A stretch of DNA of 64,000 nucleotides, taken from positions 620,001 through 684,000 of the forward strand of contig CAVVEG010000017.1 of assembly GCA_963747255.1 (NCBI GenBank). The letters are read 5' to 3'. The position numbers and the translations under genes are program-made. The notes below the pieces were generated by a model, which did not search any database, was not told where the DNA came from, and saw nothing but the letters and a program-made list of their open reading frames with translations. The stretch comes from CAIYRG01 sp963747255 (GTDB lineage Bacteria; Pseudomonadota; Alphaproteobacteria; Micropepsales; Micropepsaceae). Shown here piece after piece: positions 52,657 to 61,404 of this stretch. Each line of letters opens with the position of its first letter. The stretch's first letter is position 1.

Positions 52657-52673
52657 CCTCGTTTGTAACGAGG
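52657..52673 (-). promoter_or_regulatory. Hairpin over the ribosome site of the OmpA-like gene
   Basis: On the minus strand CCTCGTT-ACA-AACGAGG forms a perfect 7-bp stem with a 3-base loop. The 3' arm contains the GAGG ribosome site, 7 bases before the ATG at 52649. Folding would block translation, so this is a candidate RNA thermometer or protein-controlled switch. Confidence 0.5.
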
Positions 52674-52868
52674 CTCCTGTAAGGTTGACTGGGTTGGTTC
52701 CGCGTTGGAACGATGGCGGTTCGTCGCCACTTGCACTTCGCAATTTGCACACATGGAGCGACAATCGCGTGTGGGTTTGTGTACGGATTGTTGCGCGGGC
52801 AGCGACGAAGCGCACGTCGCACGGGCGGAGACGAACACAGTAAGGACGCGACAAACGATCGAATAGTT

Positions 52869-52878
52869 TCCGTATAAG
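52869..52878 (-). promoter_or_regulatory. CTTATACGGA box upstream of the OmpA-like gene
   Basis: The third exact copy of the 10-mer found at 2109 and 2469, again upstream of a minus-strand envelope gene, about 220 bases before its ATG. The neighbouring run AATTTTATTTATT is strongly AT-rich. Confidence 0.35.
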
Positions 52879-53085
52879 GAATAAATAAAATTACGTGGAC
52901 CTCTTGACCTGGCGATTATTGATATGGCCGTGCCCCCCGCACGCACGGCGCTGCGTCCCTGCGGTTACTCTTCGATGACTGTCGGGATTTCAGGCGCCGG
53001 CCCCGAGTTGGCTCGTTTTTCTATTGAAAACAGGTCCGGGCATCACCATTTGTCTGACAGGCCCGAGCATTAGGGCTTACGCATT

Positions 53086-53862
53086 CTAAGTGCGTTTCAA
53101 GGAAGCCCGGCCCCCCCCCCGTCCGGGCTTTTTTGCGCGCGAAATCCCTGGCTGCCTGGAAAAGTCACCCAGCGTCGGCTTTGAGTGCGTGTGTTTCGCA
53201 CTTCCGATCTGGGGCTGATCATAGAGGACCACGCTCAGCAGTGAGCTGTGGACCTCCAATTTGCCGTTGTAACTGATGAATCCAAGTCTTCGGAACTTGT
53301 TCATGAAGAAACTCACCCGCGCCCGGGTTGTCCCGATCATCTCGGCAAGCGTCTCCTGACTGACCTTGGTGATGATGGGCTCAGGTCGGCCCTCCTTGCC
53401 AAAATTCGCCAGCAGAAGAAGAGCGCGCGCCAACCGCTTTTCGCTCGAATTGAACAGCTGATCGACCAAATCTTCTTCGACGCGAATCGTACGGGCCAGA
53501 AGATGTGCGACGAACAGTTCGGAGAAAGCCGGCTGTTCGTGGAGCACGCGCGTAAGCGCCACCTTCTCGATTCGCATGATCTCGCATTCCGCGATCGCGG
53601 TTGCCGTTGCCATACGCCGGGGCTGACCGGACAGACATCCCTCGCCGCAGAACTCATCCTTCCCGAGCATGGCAATGACGGCCTCTCTGCCTCTTTCGGA
53701 GACGACCGTGAGCTTTATCCTTCCCTTCTGAATGTAAAATACCAAATCGGCACTATCCCCCTGCGAGTAGATCCGCTGATTTTTGCGGAACTTCGCAACA
53801 GTGCGGCCTGCGCCCACAACCGACAGGAATGCCTGCGGATTGAAAGACAGAATGTCGCTCAT
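53086..53862 (-). CDS. Crp/Fnr-family transcription regulator
   Basis: The 258-residue regulator has an N-terminal cyclic-nucleotide-binding fold (NQRIYSQGDSADLVFYIQKG, MLGKDEFCGEGCLSGQ) and a C-terminal winged helix (SQETLAEMIGTTRARVSFFMNKFRRLGF). It lacks the Fnr Cys cluster, so it is not an oxygen sensor of that type. The Crp fold ends by about residue 220; a basic tail (SRAKKPGRGGGRASLKRT) follows that reads through a plus-strand terminator hairpin. It lies divergent to the sensor kinase gene and may work with it. The ATG at 53862 is preferred. Confidence 0.88.
   Translation of the reverse strand: MSDILSFNPQAFLSVVGAGRTVAKFRKNQRIYSQGDSADLVFYIQKGRIKLTVVSERGREAVIAMLGKDEFCGEGCLSGQPRRMATATAIAECEIMRIEKVALTRVLHEQPAFSELFVAHLLARTIRVEEDLVDQLFNSSEKRLARALLLLANFGKEGRPEPIITKVSQETLAEMIGTTRARVSFFMNKFRRLGFISYNGKLEVHSSLLSVVLYDQPQIGSAKHTHSKPTLGDFSRQPGISRAKKPGRGGGRASLKRT
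53103..53134 (+). terminator. Plus-strand Rho-independent terminator inside the Crp/Fnr gene end
   Basis: AAGCCCGG and CCGGGCTT form an 8-bp stem with a C-rich 12-base loop, followed by TTTT giving six T residues in all. It is oriented for the plus strand, but the genes on both sides (OmpA-like and Crp/Fnr) are on the minus strand. This implies an unannotated plus-strand transcript ending here. Confidence 0.6.
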
Positions 53863-54012
53863 GAACCTGGGACCCTGATATTTGGTGATGGCGCTTCGGC
53901 TGCCGAATCCGGCTGACCGAAAATCATAATATGGCGCTGGGTAGCGGATGGAAAACGGCAAGACTGGTCAATTCGGTACAGACCGCTGCCAATCCGCATC
54001 GTACCCAATAAA

Positions 54013-55209
54013 GTGCCGGAGCGGCTCGGCTTCGCTCTTCACGGGGGGCATCCTCCCGAAGGTCCGCTGCTTCCGGCGACTTTTGCAACCTGTGGAGGAT
54101 CCGAGCAGGCCGCGCGATTTCAGGAGCAGTCGAAGTTGCAGCAAAATGGCAGAACGAGGGTGAAATCTGCTGGCAAAACTGCCCGCGCGCCTGCGATTTC
54201 GATCTTTGAACTGGACCGCCGCAATGCGCTGGCGCACGCCATTGTGGCAACCATCCGGGAGCCGCTTATTGTCCTTGATCGCAGCCTGCGCGTGGTGGCG
54301 GCTAGCCGCTCCTTTTATCATCTGTTTCAACTGGAGGTTGCCGCGACGCTGGGCTGTCTGTTCCAGGAACTGAAAGGCGGAGAATGGAATGGTCCTGAAA
54401 TTCGCCAGCTTCTCCAACAGGTTCTCAGGCAGAATATTGCGGTTGAGGGCCATCAGATGGAAGTCGATGTCCCGGGCATGGGGCGGCGGCGCATGCTGCT
54501 CAACGCAAGACCCGTGCTGGGACAGGAACCATCGCATCCGGCTCTGCTCATCGCTCTCGAAGACGTGACATTACGCGATGAAGCCGATCACCTGAAAGAC
54601 CTGTTGCTGCTCCAACAGAAGACGCTGCTCGTCGAAATACAACACCGTGTCGCCAACAGTTTGCAAATCATCGCGAGTATCCTGAACCTGAAAATTCGTA
54701 CGGTGACCTCGGAAGAAACCCGTCTCCATCTGCGCGATGCCCGGCAGCGGGTTATCGCGGTTGCAACCGTGCAGCAACACCTCCGGGGATCGGATTTGGC
54801 GGGCAGTATCGAAATCGGACCATATCTCTCCCGGCTCTGCGACAGCCTGGCTGCGTCAATGATCGCTGAGGACCGGGGTCTGACGGTACACTCTTCGGTC
54901 ACCGGCAGCGCGACATTTTCGAGTGACGCCGTGAGTCTCGGCCTGATCGTCACGGAGCTCGTCATCAATGCGCTTAAACATGGATTTCCCGAAGGCCGGG
55001 AGGGCCACATTCAGGTGGACTTCGATGCCGATGCAACAGGCTGGCGGTTATCCGTTTCGGACGATGGCGCGGGCAGACGAAGTGAAAACGGGAAAGCCAG
55101 GCATTTCGGCCTCGGGACGAGCATCGTCGAAGCGCTCGCCCGGCAGCTCAATGCCCGAATCGAGACTTCCGATGCGCCGCCCGGCACAACAGTATCGATC
55201 ATTCATTGA
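54013..55209 (+). CDS. Sensor histidine kinase (PAS plus HisKA_2/HWE-type)
   Basis: The 398-residue soluble sensor kinase has a PAS-type domain (REPLIVLDRSLRVVAASRSF), an HisKA_2 phosphoacceptor region (LLVEIQHRVANSLQIIASIL, His near residue 211) and an HATPase (IVTELVINALKHGFPEGREG, SVSDDGAGR, GLGTSIVEALARQLNA). It has no membrane helix. The N-terminal 50 residues before KTARAPAISIFELDRRN are unlike the family, so the true start may be TTG 54136 or GTG 54160. It lies divergent to the Crp/Fnr regulator; no receiver-domain partner is seen nearby. Confidence 0.9.
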   Translation: MPERLGFALHGGHPPEGPLLPATFATCGGSEQAARFQEQSKLQQNGRTRVKSAGKTARAPAISIFELDRRNALAHAIVATIREPLIVLDRSLRVVAASRSFYHLFQLEVAATLGCLFQELKGGEWNGPEIRQLLQQVLRQNIAVEGHQMEVDVPGMGRRRMLLNARPVLGQEPSHPALLIALEDVTLRDEADHLKDLLLLQQKTLLVEIQHRVANSLQIIASILNLKIRTVTSEETRLHLRDARQRVIAVATVQQHLRGSDLAGSIEIGPYLSRLCDSLAASMIAEDRGLTVHSSVTGSATFSSDAVSLGLIVTELVINALKHGFPEGREGHIQVDFDADATGWRLSVSDDGAGRRSENGKARHFGLGTSIVEALARQLNARIETSDAPPGTTVSIIH

Positions 55210-55344
55210 AACCAAAACGCCCTATTCCTGCGCCGGCTTGGGCTTCCTTACGGAACTTTTTAACGCCTTCGTTCGTTTCGCCATCAGGATGAAGTTGCAC
55301 CTTCAGCATTTGCTGCGCGCGTCATCTCCATCAGAAAGAACCCG

Positions 55345-56094
55345 ATGAAAATCCAGACGACGTCGTTGGCTGCCGCCGCAGCCACAGCTTTTTTGGCGCT
55401 CTCGTCCTTCCAGCCGGCTGCGGGCCAGTATCAAGGGCCTGAGCGACAAGATCAGGGGACGAACGATCCGTATCAGAACGATCGAAACAATCAGAACGGC
55501 CGAAACGACCGGTACAATCCGTACAATCAGGGTGATCAAAACGGACGAAATGGACAGATTGATCGCAATGACCAGAACAATCGGGCCGGTAATCGCCGGG
55601 ATAACGAGCAGCAGGCTAACCGCGGTCAGCTTTGGGAGCGACGCTATTCACGCGTCTACACCACCAATGACGATAATTATTATCAGCAGTGCACCGGGTC
55701 GGCCGATCCCGCAGGCGTCATCGCAGGCGCATTGATCGGCGGCTTAATTGGCAATGCGGCGGGACATGGCAATTCCGGCGCCACAATCGCCGGAATCATT
55801 GCCGGCGGAGCAGTTGGTGGAAGTCTGACACGCAATCTCAACTGCGAAGACCGAAGTTATACTTACAAGGCATATTATAATGCCTTCAACGATGGTCGTC
55901 CCAATCGGCAATATCAGTGGCGCAATCCGCGAGACGGAAGGCGTGGCGTGATCAATATCGGCGCTTATTATAATGATCCTGACGGATTCCGCTGCGCGAC
56001 CTTCAGCCAATCAGTCTACATTCGGGGCAGAGCACAGCAGGCGCGTGGTCGAGCCTGCCAGCAGCCGGACGGCGTTTGGGCCATCGTGGGCTAA
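55345..56094 (+). CDS. Exported glycine-zipper protein (17-kDa surface antigen-like)
   Basis: The 249-residue protein has a signal peptide (SLAAAAATAFLALSSFQPAAG). An Asn/Gln/Asp/Arg-rich, probably disordered stretch spans residues 30-95. A glycine-zipper helix pair follows (GVIAGALIGGLIGNAAGHG, ATIAGIIAGGAVGG), then a Tyr-rich C-terminal domain. Such proteins lie in the outer membrane. The run of polar repeats (RNDQNN, QNGRN) is lower in complexity than the neighbours. No lipobox is seen. Confidence 0.82.
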   Translation: MKIQTTSLAAAAATAFLALSSFQPAAGQYQGPERQDQGTNDPYQNDRNNQNGRNDRYNPYNQGDQNGRNGQIDRNDQNNRAGNRRDNEQQANRGQLWERRYSRVYTTNDDNYYQQCTGSADPAGVIAGALIGGLIGNAAGHGNSGATIAGIIAGGAVGGSLTRNLNCEDRSYTYKAYYNAFNDGRPNRQYQWRNPRDGRRGVINIGAYYNDPDGFRCATFSQSVYIRGRAQQARGRACQQPDGVWAIVG

Positions 56095-56197
56095 CGCTGC
56101 ACCTTACCGCTTTCCGGACGTCGAATATGACGGGGCACCCCGAACTTTCGTGGCCGAGGTACCCGCCATTCTGCAATCCTCAAACCCAGAGGATATG

Positions 56198-56398
56198 ATG
56201 AAGAATCCAGGACATATACTGCTCGTGCCTGTGCTTGCAGGCGCAGCCGGCATCGGTATTCCCCTCTTGATGGGACATCAGCGCCGGACCCGCAGCCATA
56301 ATCGTAAACCAACGCTTTTTCTTGTCCTGCTTGGTCTCGCAGCGGCGAGCCTGATAACGGATCTGGCGCTATTGGTGGGAGCGGTTGTCATCCATTGA
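56198..56398 (+). CDS. Small two-helix membrane protein (66 aa)
   Basis: A 66-codon ORF starting MKNPGHILLVPVLAGAAGIG, with a second helix at about residues 38-62 (FLVLLGLAAASLITDLALLVG). A GAGG site lies 5 bases before this ATG; a second ATG sits 3 bases earlier. The basic loop (HQRRTRSHNRKP) between the helices fits the positive-inside rule. It overlaps the long reading frame of the AI-2E-type gene only at an implausible TTG start. The family is not recognised. Confidence 0.55.
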   Translation: MKNPGHILLVPVLAGAAGIGIPLLMGHQRRTRSHNRKPTLFLVLLGLAAASLITDLALLVGAVVIH

Positions 56399-56499
56399 AG
56401 AATCAGCACTTGCGGCGTCTTCGTGCGAACCGCTTGCGGGAAAACAAATCCGGTTCGGACAGTATTGCCGGGCGCGATGACCGGCGGCATGGTGAGCCG

Positions 56500-57624
56500 A
56501 TGCAGGCGAGAGAAGACGGGCTCGCCCACGAACCCGACAATTTGACGCTCATTTCAGCTGCTGCTTCGCAGACATCGATGGCCGGATTCTCGGGGGCTGC
56601 GACAATCTTTCTCGGTGGGCTGTTTGCCATCGCAGGATTGGCAGCACTTCGTGAAGCGAGCGCAATCATTCTGCCGCTCGTATTGGCTTTCATCCTGAAG
56701 TTGCTGTTGCAGCCCGCAATGCGACTCCTGCAGCGATTGCATGTGCCGCGTGCCCTTGCATCGCTGCTCATGATATTTTTGGTTATCGCTTGTTTCATCG
56801 GTTTTGGCACCGCGCTATCCGGCCCTGCAGCGGTATGGGCGGCAAAGCTGCCTGAGGGAATTCCCCGCCTGGGGGAGCATCTGCGGTTTTTGAGAACGCC
56901 GTTCGACGCGCTACAGCACATCCTGCAACAGGCCGAGCAGATTACCGCGGGGTCGCCCCGGAGCGGTACCACTGTTGTGGCAACGCAGAGTGGCTTTGCC
57001 GGCGCGCTTTTCGGTAACGTGCGAGCCGCCGTGGATGGGCTGTTCACCACGACGCTAATTCTGTTTTTTCTGCTGGTCTTTGGCGATACGTTCCTCCGCC
57101 GGCTCGTGGAGATACTGCCGCGATTCCAGGACAAGCGGCGGGCGGTCGATATCTCACAGCAGATCGAACACGATATTTCCGGCTACCTCGTCACCATTAC
57201 GGCGATGAACGCGGGCGTCGGCCTTGCGACCGGCATAGCAATGCAAGTCTCCGGCCTCGGCGATCCACTCCTTTGGGGGGCGGTCGCGTTCCTGTTGAAT
57301 TATGTGCCAATCCTGGGACCTCTCACCGGAGTTGCCATTTTTTGCCTGGCCGGATTGTTGACCTTCGACTCTTTGTGGCGTTCCTTTTTGCCAGCAGCGC
57401 TGTACCTGTGCATCCACCTGATTGAGGGGGAGTTCATAACGCCGATGCTGATGGCCCGGCGCTTCACGCTCAATCCCGTTGTCGTCATTCTGTCGCTGAT
57501 CTTCTGGTTCTGGATTTGGGGACTGCCGGGGGCCATCTTATCGGTGCCGATTTTAGCCATAACAAAGATCGTCTGCGATCGAATTGGCCGTTTGAAGGCT
57601 CTGGCTCATTTACTGGAGGGTTAG
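56500..57624 (+). CDS. AI-2E/PerM-family membrane transporter
   Basis: The 374-residue protein has about seven helices with the AI-2E exporter-type pattern: ILPLVLAFILKLLLQPAMRLL near residue 60, LVFGDTFLRRLVEILPRF, VGLATGIAMQVSGLGDPLLWG, LLNYVPILGPLTG and EGEFITPMLMARRFTLNPVVV. Family members have been linked to autoinducer-2 release, peptide or ion transport, so the substrate is open. The ATG at 56500 has a GGTGAG site. The longer frame starting at 56395 overlaps the small gene before it and is not used. Confidence 0.87.
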   Translation: MQAREDGLAHEPDNLTLISAAASQTSMAGFSGAATIFLGGLFAIAGLAALREASAIILPLVLAFILKLLLQPAMRLLQRLHVPRALASLLMIFLVIACFIGFGTALSGPAAVWAAKLPEGIPRLGEHLRFLRTPFDALQHILQQAEQITAGSPRSGTTVVATQSGFAGALFGNVRAAVDGLFTTTLILFFLLVFGDTFLRRLVEILPRFQDKRRAVDISQQIEHDISGYLVTITAMNAGVGLATGIAMQVSGLGDPLLWGAVAFLLNYVPILGPLTGVAIFCLAGLLTFDSLWRSFLPAALYLCIHLIEGEFITPMLMARRFTLNPVVVILSLIFWFWIWGLPGAILSVPILAITKIVCDRIGRLKALAHLLEG

Positions 57625-58033
57625 CGGAGCGATTTAACAGACCCGAAGCGCGGCTGACTTTCGTGTCGTTTCCCGTGGGCGCCGCAATCCGGCTATTCGC
57701 AGTTCTGCCTGTCACGGCCGTGGCAGAAAGCGGCGCAAGCCCTTGTGAACGAGACGCCACGCAGGAAAATCTGCGCCGAAGATCCACAAGAGCACCGCTC
57801 GCCCGCGCCAAAAGGACATTGCCCCAATGCGCGGCTTTGTCCGTAAGGACCGTAAATCGCAGCGAACAGAGTCCACGCCAGGACGAAAGAGACCGCCATG
57901 TTCAACGCGAAGCGATACTTTCGGACAGGTTTAGACCTCGGCCTGTTCAATAGGATACAGACACCGCATGGCCACCGACTTATAATTTGATCCTCTGACA
58001 GCATGTCAGTACACCCCCCCGGGAGATAACTCG
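57625..58033. other. 409-base gap with no supported gene
   Basis: Short ORFs on both strands lack ribosome sites. A minus-strand ORF with a hydrophobic start (MAVSFVLAWTLFAAI, near 57900) and a plus-strand ORF (MFNAKRYFRT) overlap and cannot both be real; neither is supported. CTGACA-GCA-TGTCAG is a 6-bp inverted repeat near 57995, upstream of the DUF3309 gene, and may be an operator. Confidence 0.4.
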
Positions 58034-58198
58034 ATGTCGATAGGCATGATTTTGCTCATTGTTCTGGTCATTGCGCTATTGGGAGGTTTCAGCGGAATTG
58101 GGGGAGGCCGCTTCTATGGCACGGGCTACTATGGCGGAGGCGGTCTTGGTGTCGTCCTGGTAGTGGTGCTGATTCTCGTTTTGCTTGGAAGATTTTGA
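58034..58198 (+). CDS. DUF3309 small membrane protein (54 aa)
   Basis: The 54-residue protein has the DUF3309 layout: an N-terminal helix (ILLIVLVIALLGG), a Gly/Tyr-rich middle (RFYGTGYYGGGG) and a C-terminal helix ending LVLLGRF. This family is widespread in proteobacteria as short inner-membrane proteins, often with stress genes; its function is unknown. A GGGAG site lies 8 bases before the ATG. It is too short for many automatic gene finders. Confidence 0.82.
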   Translation: MSIGMILLIVLVIALLGGFSGIGGGRFYGTGYYGGGGLGVVLVVVLILVLLGRF

Positions 58199-58286
58199 GC
58201 CGCCAACTGACTTCCAATGGCGTGGGACAATTCAGGTGCTGCACGCGGAGCAAGACTCAGCGCCGGTGTTCAGAGAGATCAATGTG

Positions 58287-58320
58287 GCTGGCTTTACCCG
58301 ATTTGGCAGACGAATAAATG
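58287..58320. repeat. 34-bp imperfect direct repeat, copy 1
   Basis: This stretch matches 62381-62414 at 28 of 34 positions (core GGCTTTACCCG...TTTGGC). It can be translated as AGFTRFGRRIN here and ADFTRFGGRIN in the other copy. The copies bracket the ATPase-PPK2 pair. Confidence 0.5.
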
Positions 58321-58669
58321 TTCCATCGAGTTTGCAGATCCGCAGCGAGCTGAGGGCGCTTGTCGCAGATGAAAACGCCCGCGAACTTTGCGCGGAATCT
58401 GAGGGATTGGCCGATAGCGCCAGCTGGCAGGAAATTGTCAGGCACCGCCGCGGAACAGCCGTGGCCGCGGGCGGTGAGCAAACGGAAATTTGAAATCTTC
58501 CCATATTCAATTGGGAACCAATCCCGGGTTGGAAGTTGCTGCAGAAACTCGTATGGCCCGGCCATCAGATTCGATCCCGTTTCGAAGGCAACGTACAGGA
58601 CCGTGCACAACGGGCCGGTCCGATTGGCGGCCAGCAGTGACGCGACAGCCGACGGGGACACGTACGTTC

Positions 58670-58922
58670 GGAAGGTGCAAGACGATTCTGGCAGACTGGC
58701 AGCAAAAGCTGCGCGAGTTCGGCGAGAAGGCGAAGATTGAATGCCAAAAAGACACCACCGCACTCGAGAACGATCTGAACAAGGCTTGGACCAAAACGAA
58801 AACCGAGGCGGGCAAGTTACGGAGCGAGCGCGGACGACTGGACGAGCGCCCGGGTTTCCTATGAGAAAGCGTTGCGTGAACTGAGGGATGACTGGCGTAA
58901 GATCGACGGCGAAGGCAAGTAA
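58670..58922 (+). pseudogene. Frameshifted small coiled-coil protein
   Basis: One frame reads ILADWQQKLREFGEKAKIEC and ALENDLNKAWTKTKTEAGKL, then diverges and stops at 58862. The plus-one frame continues SADDWTSARVSYEKALREL then RDDWRKIDGEGK to TAA at 58920-58922. Together they give a charged helical protein of the kind seen in many short hypothetical proteins. A one-base shift near 58800-58835 separates them. The N-terminus is not clear. It is either a decayed gene or a consensus error. Confidence 0.5.
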
Positions 58923-58988
58923 GTTCAACTCGCCGAGGAGAGCGACAGCGGCCCTAATGGTTGCGCGTCCGCACATCTTACCGGTTAT

Positions 58989-61376
58989 GTGAAGACCACG
59001 ACCATGACAACCCGGCTGTCCGCAAAAAGCGTTCCATCCGCCATGCTGGCAAGCGCGGACGAGGCAAGTCCGCAGAATGGTCTGACCAGCGATGAGGCCG
59101 GCGCTCGGCTGGAGAAATTCGGTCCAAACGCAATGCCGGATACGAGCGCGCACCCATTTCGCATGGCGGTCGTTAAGTTCTGGGCGCCCGTCCCATGGCT
59201 GCTCGAGGTTGCGATCGTCCTCGAACTGGTGCTCGGCAAAAATATCGAAGCCTCCATTATTGCCGCTCTCCTGGCATTCAATGCCGCACTCGGCTTGTTC
59301 CAGGAGAGCCGTGCCCAAGCGACCTTGGCGGCGTTGAAGTCGCGGCTCGCGCTGAACGCGTCGGTCCGGCGCGACGGCATGTGGAAAACCGTGCCCGCGG
59401 TTGAGTTGGTGCCCGGCGATGTGGTGAAGCTTTCGCTCGGTGCCGTGGTCCCAGCGGATGTGCACCTTATCGGAGGCGAAGTTCTGCTCGACCAGTCCAT
59501 GCTCACGGGGGAATCGGTTCCCATCGAAGCTGGTGCGGGTGTGGAGACCTATGCGGGGGCATTGGTACGGCGTGGCGAAACCGAGGCCGAAGTGACCGCC
59601 ACGGGAATACACACGAAGTTCGGCCGCACGGCCGAACTTGTCCGTACGGCGCATGTCGTGAGTTCCCAGCAGAAGGCTGTGCTGCGCGTCGTGCGCAATC
59701 TCGGTGCTTTCAATGGCGTCGCCATCGCGATGTTGGTCGCCTATGCCGCCTTTCTGAGAATGCCGCTCGCCGAGATTGTTCCTCTCATTCTGACGGCGGT
59801 TCTCGCTTCGATACCGGTAGCACTTCCGGCCACTTTCACCCTTGCGGCAGCGCTCGGCGCTCGCGCTTTGGCAAACCAGGGCGTTCTTCCGACGCGTCTG
59901 TCTGCGGTGGATGAAGCGGGAACGATGGATGTCTTGTGTGCCGATAAGACCGGCACGCTGACCCAGAATGAGCTGACGGTGACGACCGTTTATCCTATGC
60001 CGGGCTTCGATGAGACGCATGTTCTGGCGCTGGCCGCTCTGGCGAGCGCCGACGGCGGGCAGGATCCGGTCGATGCGGCGATTCGCTCGGCCATATCGAG
60101 CGCGGGCGTCTCCGACTCGCTGAAATTGATCAAGTTCGCGCCCTTCGATCCGGCGAAGAAGATGTCAGAGGCAACCGCAACCGATTCCGCCGGTGCCGTG
60201 CAACGCATCGTCAAGGGCGCCTTTGCAATAGTCGCCGGGCTCGCACAAATCTCGCCGGCCGCGGCAAAAGCAGCAAGGGACCTTGAAGGACGGGGTTTTC
60301 GCGTCCTCGCGGTCGCGGCCGGGGCGCCAACGGCGATGAAGCTGGCAGGAATCATCGCGCTCAGCGACCCGCCACGTGCCGATTCGGCCAGGCTCGTCGC
60401 GGAATTGCATGACTTAGGCGTTCGCACGGTGATGGTGACGGGCGATGCGCCGGTAACGGGCGCCATTGTCGCTCATGTAGTGGGACTCGATGGCCCGGTC
60501 TGTCCGCCCGGACCGATCCCCGACAGCGTCCATCCCGAGCAATTCGCGGTCTTCGCCGGAGTCCTGCCGGAGGACAAATACCGGCTCGTTAAGGCGTTCC
60601 AGCACGGCGGCCATATCGTTGGCATGTGCGGCGACGGCGCCAATGACGCGCCGGCGCTACGCCAGGCGCAAATCGGCATCGCTGTCTCGACAGCGACCGA
60701 CGTAGCCAAATCGGCTGCCGGCATGGTGCTGACTGAGACCGGACTCGCCGGCATCGTGGCCGCGGTCAAGGAAGGGCGAGTTATCTTCCAACGCATCCTA
60801 ACGTATACACTGAACTCCATAATCAAAAAGATCGTGACGGTGTTGTTCCTGATCGTAGGCCTGATCATGACCGGTCAGGCGATCCTGACCCCGCTGCTTA
60901 TGGTCATCGTGATGGTCACCGGAGATTTTCTCTCCATGTCATTGACGACCGACCTCGTGCGACCGTCACCGGCGCCGAACGCGTGGCGGATCGGCAGTTT
61001 GACGGTGGCAGGTGTCGTGATGGGGATATGCCTGCTCGTTTTCTGCAGCGGCGTCCTGGCAGTCGGCAAATTCGAGATGCATCTTGGAACCGGGGCGCTG
61101 AGAACTCTGGCCTTTGTGGTCCTGGTATTTGGTAGCCAGGCGACGCTATATGCCATTCGGCAACGCCGGCGCCTGCGGGATATTCGTCCAAGCCTCTGGC
61201 TTGCAGTTTCGTCCGTTGCCGATATCGCAATTGCCTCGACATTAGCAGTCTGCGGAATCGCAACGTCAGCAATGCCTGCGTTGCTCGTAGCCGGGACGCT
61301 TGTTGCGGCGATTGCCTACGCATTCATCCTGGACATGGTGAAGGTTCCAGTTTTTCGTCGTCTTGAGATCACCTAA
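58989..61376 (+). CDS. Plasma-membrane proton-efflux P-type ATPase (P3A)
   Basis: The 795-residue pump has all P-type ATPase parts: LLDQSMLTGESVP (actuator), VLCADKTGTLTQNE with the phosphorylated Asp near residue 319, VIKGAF-type nucleotide binding (RIVKGAFAIVAG), VMVTGDAP and MCGDGANDAPALRQAQIG. It has helices in the usual pattern of 2+2+6. AVPFWAPVPWLLE-like VKFWAPVPWLLEVAI and the short N-terminus match archaeal, fungal and bacterial P3A proton pumps, used for pH balance. The GTG at 58989 or ATG at 59004 may be the start. It is followed by PPK2 after 28 bases. Confidence 0.93.
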   Translation: MKTTTMTTRLSAKSVPSAMLASADEASPQNGLTSDEAGARLEKFGPNAMPDTSAHPFRMAVVKFWAPVPWLLEVAIVLELVLGKNIEASIIAALLAFNAALGLFQESRAQATLAALKSRLALNASVRRDGMWKTVPAVELVPGDVVKLSLGAVVPADVHLIGGEVLLDQSMLTGESVPIEAGAGVETYAGALVRRGETEAEVTATGIHTKFGRTAELVRTAHVVSSQQKAVLRVVRNLGAFNGVAIAMLVAYAAFLRMPLAEIVPLILTAVLASIPVALPATFTLAAALGARALANQGVLPTRLSAVDEAGTMDVLCADKTGTLTQNELTVTTVYPMPGFDETHVLALAALASADGGQDPVDAAIRSAISSAGVSDSLKLIKFAPFDPAKKMSEATATDSAGAVQRIVKGAFAIVAGLAQISPAAAKAARDLEGRGFRVLAVAAGAPTAMKLAGIIALSDPPRADSARLVAELHDLGVRTVMVTGDAPVTGAIVAHVVGLDGPVCPPGPIPDSVHPEQFAVFAGVLPEDKYRLVKAFQHGGHIVGMCGDGANDAPALRQAQIGIAVSTATDVAKSAAGMVLTETGLAGIVAAVKEGRVIFQRILTYTLNSIIKKIVTVLFLIVGLIMTGQAILTPLLMVIVMVTGDFLSMSLTTDLVRPSPAPNAWRIGSLTVAGVVMGICLLVFCSGVLAVGKFEMHLGTGALRTLAFVVLVFGSQATLYAIRQRRRLRDIRPSLWLAVSSVADIAIASTLAVCGIATSAMPALLVAGTLVAAIAYAFILDMVKVPVFRRLEIT

Positions 61377-61404
61377 ACGGCAGCTCGACGTCAAAGGGAT
61401 TGGA

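Noticed and set aside
57693..58004. Minus-strand ORF with a hydrophobic segment (MAVSFVLAWTLF)
   Set aside because: It has no ribosome site and conflicts with short plus-strand frames. The signal-like part alone is not enough.
58257..60020. 587-codon minus-strand open frame
   Set aside because: It lies mostly antisense to the P-type ATPase with its clear DKTGTLT and actuator motifs. No ribosome site or domain is seen.
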